The notes under the pieces: model-generated
What the model saw: the letters and a program-made list of their open reading frames with translations, nothing else
Told to the model about the DNA's origin: nothing
Databases searched by the model: none
Source of the DNA: a virus
DNA length: 64,000 nucleotides
Reading direction: 5' to 3' (one strand)
IMG/VR virus record: IMGVR_UViG_3300048924_000100
Location: 150,199-214,198 of that record
Shown here: positions 1 to 8,802 of the stretch, one piece after another
Layout: each line of letters begins with the position of its first letter
How positions within the stretch are numbered: the first letter of the stretch is position 1
Position numbers and translations under genes: made by a program

Positions 1-77
1 TGGTGTGCTTGGTGTTTTCGCTTGATGTTTAATTAAACACTCAAATTTCCTTCGTTAACGAAAAAGGATACAACGTA

Positions 78-1349
78 ATGAGCCTGAATCTTCTTGATAT
101 GTACGCCGGTGCCGAAGAACTGGAACTGGAAGGTGGCGCTGGTGGCGCCGCAGTGGTTGACGCCGTTGAAGACGTCGTTAAAACCGAAATCGCCGAAGTG
201 ACCGTCGCTATCGAAGAGCAATCCCAGCAGGTTGAACAGCTGGTTGCCAAGGTCGACGAGCTGGAAGAAGCCGTTGAAGAAGCGACTGAAGTCGTGGAAG
301 GCATGGAGTCGCTGATCAACTCCGGCAACTTCAACAGCCTGGCATTCGCCAACCTGTACAACCGCGGCGTGAAGCTCGGTAACAAGCTGGGCGCAAACAT
401 CGGCGGCGAGCGCATGGGCGCTGAGTCCATCACCGACGCTTCGACCGCTCAGATGTATGCTCGTCAGGGCATCGAAAGCATCATGGACTCCATCAAGGAA
501 TACGGCCGTAAGGCTGTAGAGTTCATCAAGCACATCTTCAACACCGTCATCAACTTCTTCGTGTCGATCTTCGACAAGGCCGCGGCCATCGAGAAGCGTG
601 CTGACCAGCTGAAGAAACGTCTGGAAGACGGCGCCAAGATCAAAGAGCAAGTTAAACTGGGCAGCTGGAACGTCTGGGTTGACTACGCCAAGAACGGTCT
701 GGCCGGCGTTAAGCCAAAAGGCTTCGACGCTTCGCAGGGCGCTCTGGCCAAACTGACCGAGCTGGGCAAGAACGTCAACGGTATCGAACTGGAAGACTTC
801 AAGTCGGCTTACAGCGGCGTGATCGCTGCCATCAAGTCTGACGCCAAGTCGGCTGGCAAGTACAACGAGAAGAAAGCTGGTACTCACGACGTGCTGATCG
901 GCGTCTTGAACGGTATCCGCATCCAGGCTTCTTACATCGACAGCGACATCAAAACCATGGCCGACGCAGCTAACGCCGCTCGTTCCCTGAAGTTCGTTGT
1001 GATGAAAGACCCGGAAGCCAAGAAACTGACCAGCGGTTCCGACGTCAAAGCCAAGGCCGACAAGTCTGCCCTGCTGAAAGAAATCGGCGAAATCCGTGCT
1101 ATCAGCAAGACCCTGCGCGAAGGCAAAGTGGCCAAAGCTTTCAGCGCTGCTGAACGCGACCGCGTGATCGGTTCCCTGAACGCGATCAAAGCTGGCGACA
1201 ACGACAAAGCGTCGGAAGTCAACGGCAAAGTGACCCTGGTTAAGGCAGTGTACAGCTCGACTTCGAGCGTCGGCACCAACCTGACCAAAGTCATCGTCAA
1301 CGCTGCTGGCGCTGCGCTGGACTGCGTTGCGGCTCACATCTCCTTCTAA
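78..1349 (+). CDS. Putative inner-body/head protein with processed N-terminus (423 aa)
   Basis: The first ~116 residues are extremely acidic (Glu/Ala/Val-rich) and end in a GAE tripeptide (114-116), which fits the (S/A/G)-X-E cleavage rule of phiKZ-type prohead proteases. It is followed by a long amphipathic aromatic helix (about 130-168) and then a Lys/Ala-rich helical body. The same plan recurs in the genes at 1491 and 3042, so I infer a paralogous set of internal head proteins that are trimmed during maturation, as known for phiKZ inner-body proteins. Codons are strongly biased to GGC/CTG/ATC/AAC as in the capsid gene, which suggests high expression. AAGGA lies 9 nt before the ATG. A perfect 13-bp hairpin follows the gene. 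The role is inferred from architecture only. Confidence 0.6.
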   Translation: MSLNLLDMYAGAEELELEGGAGGAAVVDAVEDVVKTEIAEVTVAIEEQSQQVEQLVAKVDELEEAVEEATEVVEGMESLINSGNFNSLAFANLYNRGVKLGNKLGANIGGERMGAESITDASTAQMYARQGIESIMDSIKEYGRKAVEFIKHIFNTVINFFVSIFDKAAAIEKRADQLKKRLEDGAKIKEQVKLGSWNVWVDYAKNGLAGVKPKGFDASQGALAKLTELGKNVNGIELEDFKSAYSGVIAAIKSDAKSAGKYNEKKAGTHDVLIGVLNGIRIQASYIDSDIKTMADAANAARSLKFVVMKDPEAKKLTSGSDVKAKADKSALLKEIGEIRAISKTLREGKVAKAFSAAERDRVIGSLNAIKAGDNDKASEVNGKVTLVKAVYSSTSSVGTNLTKVIVNAAGAALDCVAAHISF

Positions 1350-1384
1350 GGCGATGTTGCTGCGGCTGTAACACCGTAAGGTAG

Positions 1385-1414
1385 CTACTAAGGGCGAGCA
1401 ATCGCCCTTAGTAG
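1385..1414 (+). terminator. Hairpin terminator after the first head gene
   Basis: Perfect 13-bp stem (1385-1397 with 1402-1414) with a GCAA loop. The T tract downstream is interrupted. It separates the highly biased gene at 78 from the operon starting at 1491. Confidence 0.7.
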
Positions 1415-1490
1415 TCTTATGGCTGCATTTTGTTTTTTCAAGGGATGCTATAGGTTTTGCTACATATCCTTTTTAACAGGTACTTTTACC

Positions 1491-2543
1491 ATGACGCAAC
1501 CAGTGCTTGCTCGTCGTTTTATCAATACACCTACTGTTGAAGCACTCTACAACGCCGAGAATCCTGAAAGCGTTGTGGAAGCCTCGGATGACAAGATCGA
1601 TGATCTGTCGGATGAATACAACAAGGTGTCTGGAACTGAATCACTCTACTACCAGTACGTCTTCTCACACATCCCTCGCCAGCATGATCTTAACCGTGCG
1701 GGCAACGAAGGTTTCGTGAGCTGGATCGGTGATATGGTGAATGCTCTAATCACTGCTGTGAAGAACTTCTTCAAGTGGGTGTTCAGTTTCTTCACCGGTA
1801 AGAAAGAAGTAGCCGCTCGTCAGAATAAGGACCTCTTGGCACAACTGGATAAGAGTGGTGTGCGGAAACACTTCACCCACTACCCCAACGGTTACATGAC
1901 CCTGTGGGCCAGTAAGGCCAAGGTGCCTAACAACCTGGACTGGGTACTCAAGTCGGTTGACGACCTCGAGAAAGCCGCAGCTAAGGTTAAGGCTTACGTT
2001 AAGGAAGTCGGCGACGTCGTAGAGAAGGCCGAAGCAGCCTTTGTGGGCAAACAACTGAGCACGGCCAAGGAGAAGTTCGATAAACTCTTCAAGGATCACC
2101 ACGCTAATCTGGTGAAGATCTTTGGTGGCGATCCAGCTGCCTTTGTAGGCGGGACAACTGTCTCTGTCAACGCACACGGTAAGGTGGTAATGAAGGTAGA
2201 CCCTGATCTACTGGAAGCTGAGAAGAACGCCGGCTACCTGCCTAACGAAACCAAGACCCGTGAGATCGCCAAGGCATTGGACGGTACCAACAAGGTCTTC
2301 GCTGACGTTATCAATGATGCAGTCAAGTTGGAGAACGTGTTCGTCAAGAACCTGCAAGGGAGCCTGGCATTCGCCAAGAGCACAGAACTCGAGAATGAGG
2401 CTGTTGCTAAATCCATGGCAAGCGATCTGAACGAACTCATCCGAAACGGCATGGCCGGTATCAAGATTCTGGAGACCCTGATCTTTAAGGTCTATCAGTC
2501 TGTGTACCTGATTGCCAAGTCCAGCATCGAGACCAAAGGGTAA
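1491..2543 (+). CDS. Putative inner-body/head protein (350 aa)
   Basis: The start at 1491 is preferred over an in-frame upstream start because AACAGG lies at a usable distance and the upstream extension crosses AT-rich leader sequence. The acidic N-terminus ends in GTE at residues 48-50, a candidate prohead-protease site. Next comes an amphipathic, Trp/Phe-rich helix (about 73-100), then a mostly helical Lys/Ala-rich body. This mirrors the proteins at 78 and 3042. The following gene starts 6 bp after the stop, so they are co-transcribed. Proposed role: internal head protein cleaved on maturation. This rests on architecture and position, not on a recognised domain. Confidence 0.55.
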   Translation: MTQPVLARRFINTPTVEALYNAENPESVVEASDDKIDDLSDEYNKVSGTESLYYQYVFSHIPRQHDLNRAGNEGFVSWIGDMVNALITAVKNFFKWVFSFFTGKKEVAARQNKDLLAQLDKSGVRKHFTHYPNGYMTLWASKAKVPNNLDWVLKSVDDLEKAAAKVKAYVKEVGDVVEKAEAAFVGKQLSTAKEKFDKLFKDHHANLVKIFGGDPAAFVGGTTVSVNAHGKVVMKVDPDLLEAEKNAGYLPNETKTREIAKALDGTNKVFADVINDAVKLENVFVKNLQGSLAFAKSTELENEAVAKSMASDLNELIRNGMAGIKILETLIFKVYQSVYLIAKSSIETKG

Positions 2544-2549
2544 GCCACT

Positions 2550-3032
2550 ATGCGCTTGAATTGCTTTAATAAAACGCTGTTGGTCGCTAAGGTCATGGAG
2601 CAACAAGGCATCCAAGGAATGAACCCTCGTTTCGGGGCTGGTCGTTCTGTTAGCGATACCGTGTTCAGCTATCTTGAACTGGGTAGCAGCGGCACCGGGT
2701 TGCTTATTGACAAGGTTGACCTGGGCGAACTGTTTAAAGGTATCCCTCAGGACATCTCTGGTCTGACCTTCGATACTCCAGAACAAGTGAGCCTGGATGC
2801 GTTGCAGGTATTGGTAGACGACAAGGTAGAAGAATGCATTGTTGTCGGCGAAAGCCCCCTTACCGGTCAGGCAGATGACTTGTCGGTCCATTTCTACAAC
2901 TGGTTACGTCTCGTTGGTTTAAGCGACCTGTCCATCTTCGAAGTAGAGCTGGGTACGAGTGAGGGCAACCTCTACGTAACGGCTCGTCGGGCTGCGTACT
3001 ACTGCGGTACCGTGATCATCAAGTATCAATGA
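2550..3032 (+). CDS. Hypothetical protein in head-gene operon (160 aa)
   Basis: Not recognised. It is a mixed alpha/beta protein without membrane segment or signal peptide. It contains a Gly/Ser-rich stretch (about residues 45-53) and a C-terminal hydrophobic strand region (last ~20 residues). It lies between two putative inner-body genes, 6 bp after one and 9 bp before the next, so it is probably made with them. It could be a minor head protein or an assembly partner; there is no direct evidence for either. Confidence 0.65.
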   Translation: MRLNCFNKTLLVAKVMEQQGIQGMNPRFGAGRSVSDTVFSYLELGSSGTGLLIDKVDLGELFKGIPQDISGLTFDTPEQVSLDALQVLVDDKVEECIVVGESPLTGQADDLSVHFYNWLRLVGLSDLSIFEVELGTSEGNLYVTARRAAYYCGTVIIKYQ

Positions 3033-3041
3033 GGTGTGAGC

Positions 3042-4469
3042 ATGAATTTGTACTTTGAGCTGGGGCTGGTCAGTCTGCTGCTGTCCGGCAAAGCTGGAAA
3101 GCTGGACGCTGAAAAGAATCCAGTGATGGTTGAGTTACTCCGTTCCATGGGTCTCGACTACGTTGTTGACGCTGATAGCACTGACGAGAGTTCTGCTAAA
3201 GAACGTCTCTTCCGTATCGTGGCTGCGCTGGAAGACCGTCTGGCGTATTACGACGGCAGCGAGCTGCTGGTTAACTGGCCGGTGAATCAGTACCTCAATG
3301 AGTTGCTGCAGAACGTTCACACCGGTGACTTCACTCCAGAACGCAATGTGGCCATGCAGGTCTGTGCGTTGGGTAACAAGTCGTCTGACAATATGTCGGG
3401 CAGTGCGGTTACCGAGTGGATCGAGTTCTCTCACAAGAACCTGCGCTACTTCATTGATCTCTACGAGGGCCATGAACAGCCTAACATCGTAGCGATCCAG
3501 TCGCAGATCCGTTCGATCGAATACGCCGAGAAGGTGTTGAACATCGTTGACGTATTTGTGACCAGCCGCTTGGGTATGTTCATGGGTGTGGAGGAGTTTC
3601 ATCCTTCGCAACTGGAAGACTTGCCTGAGCCATCTGAGCCGGACTTCGAGCCACCGGAAGACTGCCAGAAGAATGCTGACTGCGACTGCGGTTGTATTGC
3701 GGATCACACGCTTCAGCTGATTCAAGGTATGGAAGACTACCTGAACGGTGTAAACAGTTATGCGGCTAACTACCTCATCGGTGCCGCCAGTGGCCACAAT
3801 GCCCGTATGAGCGCTGTAGAAGGCACAGAAGGCGCAATCCTTGATGGTATCAAGGAAATGGCAATGAAGGCCTGGGACATGATCACAGAGTCCTTTAAAG
3901 CCATCCAGGGGTGGTTCTCCTCTAACGAGAGCACCTCTGATACCAAAGCGGTAGCCGAAGCAGCGGAATCCAACAAGAAGGACCTAGTAGCGGCCAAGGA
4001 AGGCAGCGGGGATCAAATCAACCCTCAGGCCAAAGCTAGCCTGGTAAAGCTGGCAGCTGAAGCAGATCCATCGGGTGCGTTCAGCGCCATTGTGGGTAGC
4101 CTCAACACCAAGGCTGACGCAGCATCCTGCCTGGACAAGCTCCTGGGTCTGTTGAAAAAGCAAGAGGGCCCAGCAGGTGGTTTGGACGCTCTCCTGGATC
4201 TGGCAAAGGATAAGCTTGCCGAACTGAAGACTGCCGCCAGCAATGTGACTGGTAAAGATGAAAAGAACAAGGAAGTTGTGGGTACTGCTAAGAAGGGTAC
4301 ACAGGAAAGTATTGCGGCGGCCAAAGAAGCGGTTGCACGAGTGAAAGAGAAAGTTACCGCGCACAAGAAACTGGTGTCTGGTATCCGCAAAGCAGTTAGC
4401 GGGATCAACACCAAGATCTTCCCAGCTGTAGAGCCTAAAGAAGCGCCTAAAGGCGATAAGAAGGAGTAA
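3042..4469 (+). CDS. Putative inner-body/head protein with cysteine cluster (475 aa)
   Basis: GAGGTG precedes the ATG at 3042; a GTG two codons upstream is less likely. The N-terminal ~255 residues form a separate domain with a Cys cluster at 208-218 (four Cys within 11 residues). Then AVE (258-260) and GTE (261-263) form a double candidate protease site. An amphipathic Trp/Phe-containing helix follows (about 264-295), then a Lys/Ala-rich helical tail. The downstream part is organised like the proteins at 78 and 1491, so this looks like the third paralogue with a much larger N-terminal region. The propeptide function is inferred. The next gene begins 5 bp after the stop. Confidence 0.55.
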   Translation: MNLYFELGLVSLLLSGKAGKLDAEKNPVMVELLRSMGLDYVVDADSTDESSAKERLFRIVAALEDRLAYYDGSELLVNWPVNQYLNELLQNVHTGDFTPERNVAMQVCALGNKSSDNMSGSAVTEWIEFSHKNLRYFIDLYEGHEQPNIVAIQSQIRSIEYAEKVLNIVDVFVTSRLGMFMGVEEFHPSQLEDLPEPSEPDFEPPEDCQKNADCDCGCIADHTLQLIQGMEDYLNGVNSYAANYLIGAASGHNARMSAVEGTEGAILDGIKEMAMKAWDMITESFKAIQGWFSSNESTSDTKAVAEAAESNKKDLVAAKEGSGDQINPQAKASLVKLAAEADPSGAFSAIVGSLNTKADAASCLDKLLGLLKKQEGPAGGLDALLDLAKDKLAELKTAASNVTGKDEKNKEVVGTAKKGTQESIAAAKEAVARVKEKVTAHKKLVSGIRKAVSGINTKIFPAVEPKEAPKGDKKE

Positions 4470-4474
4470 CGGTA

Positions 4475-5179
4475 ATGGCCTTGGAAAACGTTCACCCGGT
4501 GGTTCTCGAGCGTATCAAGAACCAGCTACCCGACGGCTTCACGGTTCTGAGCGCTGTTGCTGAATCCGAAAGCAAAACTGCGTTCTTGGTTGAACAGAAC
4601 GGTATTACTCAAAAGGCCTACATGCTCAAGGGTAATCTCTTGCAGGTGATGGCTCACAAGGCGCCTGAGGTCTCAGCCAAAGAAGGGGATCTCCTGGGCG
4701 CTGTCGTGCAAGAACTGTCTGATGCGTACCAGCTCCACCTGTTGGATAAGGTGGACTACAACGTCGACGACCTGTTGGTCGAGTTCGTGGGTAAAGATCA
4801 GGTCCAGGTTTCTGTTTCGATCCTGCCCACCAGTACCAGTCTCAGCGGTGTGCTGATCTTCACCGTCAGGAACAAGGATGCGGCTGCTCGTCCTCTGAAG
4901 CAGAGCACCCTCGATCTGGAAGAGCATCGTGTCCGGTTAGCCCTGGCAGGTAAAGTGTTTGAAGTTACTGACCCTGAACCGGTTAACCCCGACAAGACTC
5001 TTACGCAAGAGTTCGCTGAACAGCTGGAAGAGTTTGTAGGCTCGCTGGGTTTCACAACACCGCCTACGGCTGATGACTTCCAGTTGGCTGACGTGCTCAG
5101 CCAGTTGCATGACGGTATCTCGGCTCTGGTGATTATCAAGTTGCCAAGTGACCTGGTTGTTCCTGTGCGCTGGAAGTAA
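4475..5179 (+). CDS. Hypothetical protein closing the head operon (234 aa)
   Basis: Not recognised. AAGGAG lies just upstream of the ATG. The sequence is rich in Val/Leu/Asp and alternates predicted beta strands and helices; no transmembrane segment or catalytic motif is visible. It is the last gene before a terminator hairpin at 5193-5219, so it belongs to the 1491-5179 unit of putative inner-head genes. A minor virion or assembly role is a guess from context. Confidence 0.6.
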   Translation: MALENVHPVVLERIKNQLPDGFTVLSAVAESESKTAFLVEQNGITQKAYMLKGNLLQVMAHKAPEVSAKEGDLLGAVVQELSDAYQLHLLDKVDYNVDDLLVEFVGKDQVQVSVSILPTSTSLSGVLIFTVRNKDAAARPLKQSTLDLEEHRVRLALAGKVFEVTDPEPVNPDKTLTQEFAEQLEEFVGSLGFTTPPTADDFQLADVLSQLHDGISALVIIKLPSDLVVPVRWK

Positions 5180-5192
5180 CCCTTACTGATCG

Positions 5193-5219
5193 GTAATGGA
5201 AGGTAACCCCTTCCATTAC
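5193..5219 (+). terminator. Rho-independent terminator
   Basis: 11-bp perfect stem (5193-5203 with 5209-5219), followed by a T-rich tract. It ends the 1491-5179 operon. Confidence 0.8.
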
Positions 5220-5253
5220 TTATCTTTTTATTTTCATTATTGAGCATACACCC

Positions 5254-6774
5254 ATGATGCTGAAATCAATGGTAATGTCTGAAGATGACTATGCATCGTT
5301 CTTTCGCCCTGCGGTGTTGGATTCTCTCAGACAAGTTCTAAAGTTCTACAGCTTGGACAATGCCTCGCAAATCATTTATAACGGCGAGAATGATGTTGCC
5401 AAGTTGATTGGCAGTAACTCTGATGACGGTCTGCGTGGTGACATGTACACCGATGGCGTCTTCCGTAACAAACTGTTCATCGTGGTAGAGAAAGAAGACA
5501 CCCCATTTAACACCGGTTATTCCAACCAGCGTCGTGAACCGACCGAACGCCCGGTATGGTTAACCGATGACGAAGAGCCTATGGGGCTGTACCCAGCCTT
5601 CTCTGGCGTAAAGGTTAACGTCTCTGTAGTGGCCTCGTTTAACAGCAGCAAGCTGGCAGACCACTACGTGCGCCGTATCAACCGTGTTCGTGATAACCAG
5701 ATGGCTGACATGGCGTTCAGTGCTACGGTCCACCTGGGCGTTAACAACGGTATCCTGGCGTGCATGCAGGATATCCATACACTACTGCTCAAGAACGATC
5801 CGACTACTCCTGAGTTTGGTGAGTGGTTCAACAAGTATTGCCAAGTACCGTTCACTACCATCTCCAACGTGGCAGGTAAGAACAAACGTCTGGTAGTTCC
5901 ACAGCGTTTGGACTTCATCGGTATTCAGTTCTCTGATCCAGAGATCCAGCGTTCTCGTAAAGGTTCCACTATCGGTAAGTATGAAGTCGAGTTCAAATAC
6001 TTCTTCTACTTCAACGAGTTCACCAACTGGGAGTTCTTCTACCCATTGGACGTTTATCAGGATGAGATTCCTGAGAAGTGGATCCCTATCCCTAACGAGC
6101 AGTTTGTTCGACCGTTCAACGTACGGGTGGCCCCTGAAGTAGCCTGGGGTCTGTCTAACCAGACCACCCGTCAGCAGGAAGCCCCTTACTTCATGAAGTT
6201 GCCTAAGCATGATCCTTGGGTAATGAAGCGAGTACCTTTCGTACAGCCTATCATTCAGGCACGGTTGTCGGTGGATAACATCGAGAACCAGGAGCTGGTC
6301 AACATCTTCGAGATTCCAGGCTTTAAATGGAATGAGCAAGTCAAGGCTTACATGCTTCGTCGTCGCGATGTGGCGTTCACTCAATACGCTACGCCGTTCC
6401 TGGTCTGGGTGTACAGCAACAACCTGCGTATTCTGCCTACTCAGTTGAGTATGGACGAGACAGGCTCTGTAAGGCTCTCCAGGCTGCCTACGATGAAAAA
6501 TGTGCACCACATCGTGGTAACCCTCGATTATGCGATCCGGGACTACACAGACGCTTTCTGGGAGGATCTGTATCAGAACCCTCAGGACCTCAATCTGTTG
6601 CCGGCCATTTTCCCGTGGTATCGCTGGGACAAGTTGCCTGAACCTTGGCTGGATCATATCCACCAGATCCGCAAAGACATCGATAAGGGCTTAGGGCTGC
6701 CGGGGGATAATCCAACCCGGTACATGATGAACCTCGGTCTTAACAGTTACGTATTGGTAGAGGACAAACGCTAA
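5254..6774 (+). CDS. Probable virion structural protein (506 aa)
   Basis: No catalytic motif is visible. The protein is rich in aromatic residues and Asn/Asp, with many predicted beta strands, as in phage baseplate or neck proteins. Three in-frame ATGs lie at 5254, 5269 and 5275; none has a strong ribosome site, so the start may be a few residues later. It opens a four-gene block in which the next genes start at 6774 (1-bp overlap), 8060 (4-bp overlap) and 8803, implying translational coupling and probably one assembly. In phiKZ-like genomes such blocks upstream of the capsid gene encode virion proteins. Confidence 0.55.
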   Translation: MMLKSMVMSEDDYASFFRPAVLDSLRQVLKFYSLDNASQIIYNGENDVAKLIGSNSDDGLRGDMYTDGVFRNKLFIVVEKEDTPFNTGYSNQRREPTERPVWLTDDEEPMGLYPAFSGVKVNVSVVASFNSSKLADHYVRRINRVRDNQMADMAFSATVHLGVNNGILACMQDIHTLLLKNDPTTPEFGEWFNKYCQVPFTTISNVAGKNKRLVVPQRLDFIGIQFSDPEIQRSRKGSTIGKYEVEFKYFFYFNEFTNWEFFYPLDVYQDEIPEKWIPIPNEQFVRPFNVRVAPEVAWGLSNQTTRQQEAPYFMKLPKHDPWVMKRVPFVQPIIQARLSVDNIENQELVNIFEIPGFKWNEQVKAYMLRRRDVAFTQYATPFLVWVYSNNLRILPTQLSMDETGSVRLSRLPTMKNVHHIVVTLDYAIRDYTDAFWEDLYQNPQDLNLLPAIFPWYRWDKLPEPWLDHIHQIRKDIDKGLGLPGDNPTRYMMNLGLNSYVLVEDKR

Positions 6775-8063
6775 TGGGCCTAAAGACCACTCCCTTGGGG
6801 CAGGAACTTCCTCCAGAACCGGAACGTCCCAAGATTTATAGCAACACGTACAAGCACACCATTGTAGACTCGGCCTATACGCCTGAGACGTCGTTACTGA
6901 CAATGGTAGACGGTACTCCGCGGTTGATGGAGTACTATCGTCGGGAACTGGGACCTGACGAAGAGTTGAGTACCTTCCAACCGGATAACTCGGCTGTCTA
7001 TCAGAGCTACGCCCGCATCAAGAACCTGGTCGGTAAACAGGACGGTGCCGGCGCTTACGCCTTCGACCCGACTACCGGTCAATCCAGCGGTACGTTCGAG
7101 ATGTGGTTGGCGTTCGATCTGAACCCGTTGCAGTATGACGTGGCGATCATGGACATCGGTGAGGGCCGCGCAGGTCTGTTCCACATCACCCAGCAACCAG
7201 AGATCCGTAACGACACCTCCAACAAGGTCTACCTCTGTACCTTTGAGAAACTCGGTATCCTTACCGAAGATCTCTTTGCGCAGTTGGATATCCGTGTTGT
7301 TAAGGAATGGGTCTACTCGAAGGACTCGGCGCTGCACGGTGGTATCGCTATCATTACTGATAACGAGTTCACTACGGCCAAGGAGTTGTTCGACTGGCGT
7401 CTGACGATTGCTAACTGGTTGATGAACACCTTCTACTGGAACCCTGAGCGGACAATTGCCTGGGAAGACGGTAACGGGCGGAAGATCTACGACCAATACC
7501 TGGTGAAGTTCCTGGCGGCTCAAATGCCGGCTGACCTCAGAACCTCCTATCCTCCAATTAACCTGTTCTCTACGCAGTACGGTGGACGGGAATACGGTGG
7601 CTTTGGTGATATCACCATCTGGGAGATTCTGATGCGCGGAGACTTCAATCTCCTGCCCATGGTCAAGAACTCCGAGATAACGATCGTCTCCACCAACCGT
7701 CTGATCAATACCCGTCAATACGGTAACTTGCGTTCCAGCAAGTTCGATTGGGTGGTTGTAGCGGATCCCGAACGTTACCAGATCCAACGGGCGTATTTCA
7801 ACATGGATGGCTTCCCACTGTTAGCCTCCAGCCCGGAATACAAAACGACCTACTTGTTCACCCCTCAGTTCTACGAAGGCCTACCCCAGAATGAGTTTGA
7901 ACACCTGGTGGTAGATGCCCTGAAGAACCAGATGGTAGACCGGGAGAAACTCCTCGCTTATTGCAAGGGGTACTTCGCTCTGGACAAGTGGCAACAACTC
8001 TACCACGGCGCGATCCTGTTGCTGTTGATTCAGGTGAGCCGTAAGTTCGGACCTCCGATATGA
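6774..8063 (+). CDS. Probable virion structural protein (429 aa)
   Basis: The ATG overlaps the stop of the previous gene by one base, and its own stop overlaps the next start. The protein begins with a Pro/Glu-rich segment, then shows an aromatic, mixed alpha/beta sequence with many Trp/Tyr and no membrane segment apart from a hydrophobic Leu-rich run near the C-terminus (about 413-422). No family is recognised. Tight coupling to its neighbours and the lack of enzyme motifs suggest a structural subunit of the same complex as the 5254 product. Confidence 0.55.
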   Translation: MGLKTTPLGQELPPEPERPKIYSNTYKHTIVDSAYTPETSLLTMVDGTPRLMEYYRRELGPDEELSTFQPDNSAVYQSYARIKNLVGKQDGAGAYAFDPTTGQSSGTFEMWLAFDLNPLQYDVAIMDIGEGRAGLFHITQQPEIRNDTSNKVYLCTFEKLGILTEDLFAQLDIRVVKEWVYSKDSALHGGIAIITDNEFTTAKELFDWRLTIANWLMNTFYWNPERTIAWEDGNGRKIYDQYLVKFLAAQMPADLRTSYPPINLFSTQYGGREYGGFGDITIWEILMRGDFNLLPMVKNSEITIVSTNRLINTRQYGNLRSSKFDWVVVADPERYQIQRAYFNMDGFPLLASSPEYKTTYLFTPQFYEGLPQNEFEHLVVDALKNQMVDREKLLAYCKGYFALDKWQQLYHGAILLLLIQVSRKFGPPI

Positions 8064-8800
8064 AAATGCTTTATCCTCGTTACGGCGCTGTGCGGAATCG
8101 GTTGATTGAACTGCACGGCGTGTTGAACCATCGGGTCTATGGAGTCTGGGTGGCTCCTAAGTCCCTGATGTCGATGGATGACCTCCGCGAACGTTACCAC
8201 AATAACCAGCAGGGGTTTGCCAACGATACCAACTACTACGACGAACCCCAGCTGCGGCAAATGAAGGTTCCACAGATCCTGAGCTTCATGGGTAATCTGT
8301 TGGGACCCGAGGACATCGGCTTCCAGAAGGCTAACGATGCAATCCCAGGTATTTACGAATCCATTCAAGAGTACCTGGCGTTGTGGTGTGAGATGATCCG
8401 GACGGTACCAGAGTTCAAGGCCCCTCCTCGTGAGGAGCTACGACAGCTGGAGAGTCTGGCGTACATGCTGTTTCCTACGTATGCGAAGATCAAGCCCTTT
8501 GTGGTTAACCAGGCTATCCGTGATGCTGGTAAGGATAACAAGGCTCAGGAAGGCATGGGTCTGGCATCGCTTGGTATGCTGTTTACCATGACCCCTATGC
8601 TGAACAAGGGTGTTGGTCAGGATATCAGCTTTGTGAGCCACCTGGACGAGCTGGACAACCACGAGCAGCATCAGTACCAGGTCGACCACCAACAACCGGC
8701 TCCAGGTAACTTCTTCCCAACGCTGAAGATCTCCACTGACAGCTTACGGGACCTGGATACTTCAACCGACACTAACGACTGGATCTTCAAAGGAGACTAA
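8060..8800 (+). CDS. Hypothetical structural-block protein (246 aa)
   Basis: It starts inside an ATGA overlap with the previous gene, a sign of coupled translation. The protein is largely helical, with a hydrophilic His/Gln/Asp-rich segment around 200-225. A hydrophobic Gly/Met/Leu stretch (about 168-190) is probably not membrane spanning. It is not recognised. An AGGAG ribosome site for the next gene lies at its 3' end, so the four-gene block is likely one transcript. Confidence 0.55.
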   Translation: MKMLYPRYGAVRNRLIELHGVLNHRVYGVWVAPKSLMSMDDLRERYHNNQQGFANDTNYYDEPQLRQMKVPQILSFMGNLLGPEDIGFQKANDAIPGIYESIQEYLALWCEMIRTVPEFKAPPREELRQLESLAYMLFPTYAKIKPFVVNQAIRDAGKDNKAQEGMGLASLGMLFTMTPMLNKGVGQDISFVSHLDELDNHEQHQYQVDHQQPAPGNFFPTLKISTDSLRDLDTSTDTNDWIFKGD

Positions 8801-8802
8801 TC

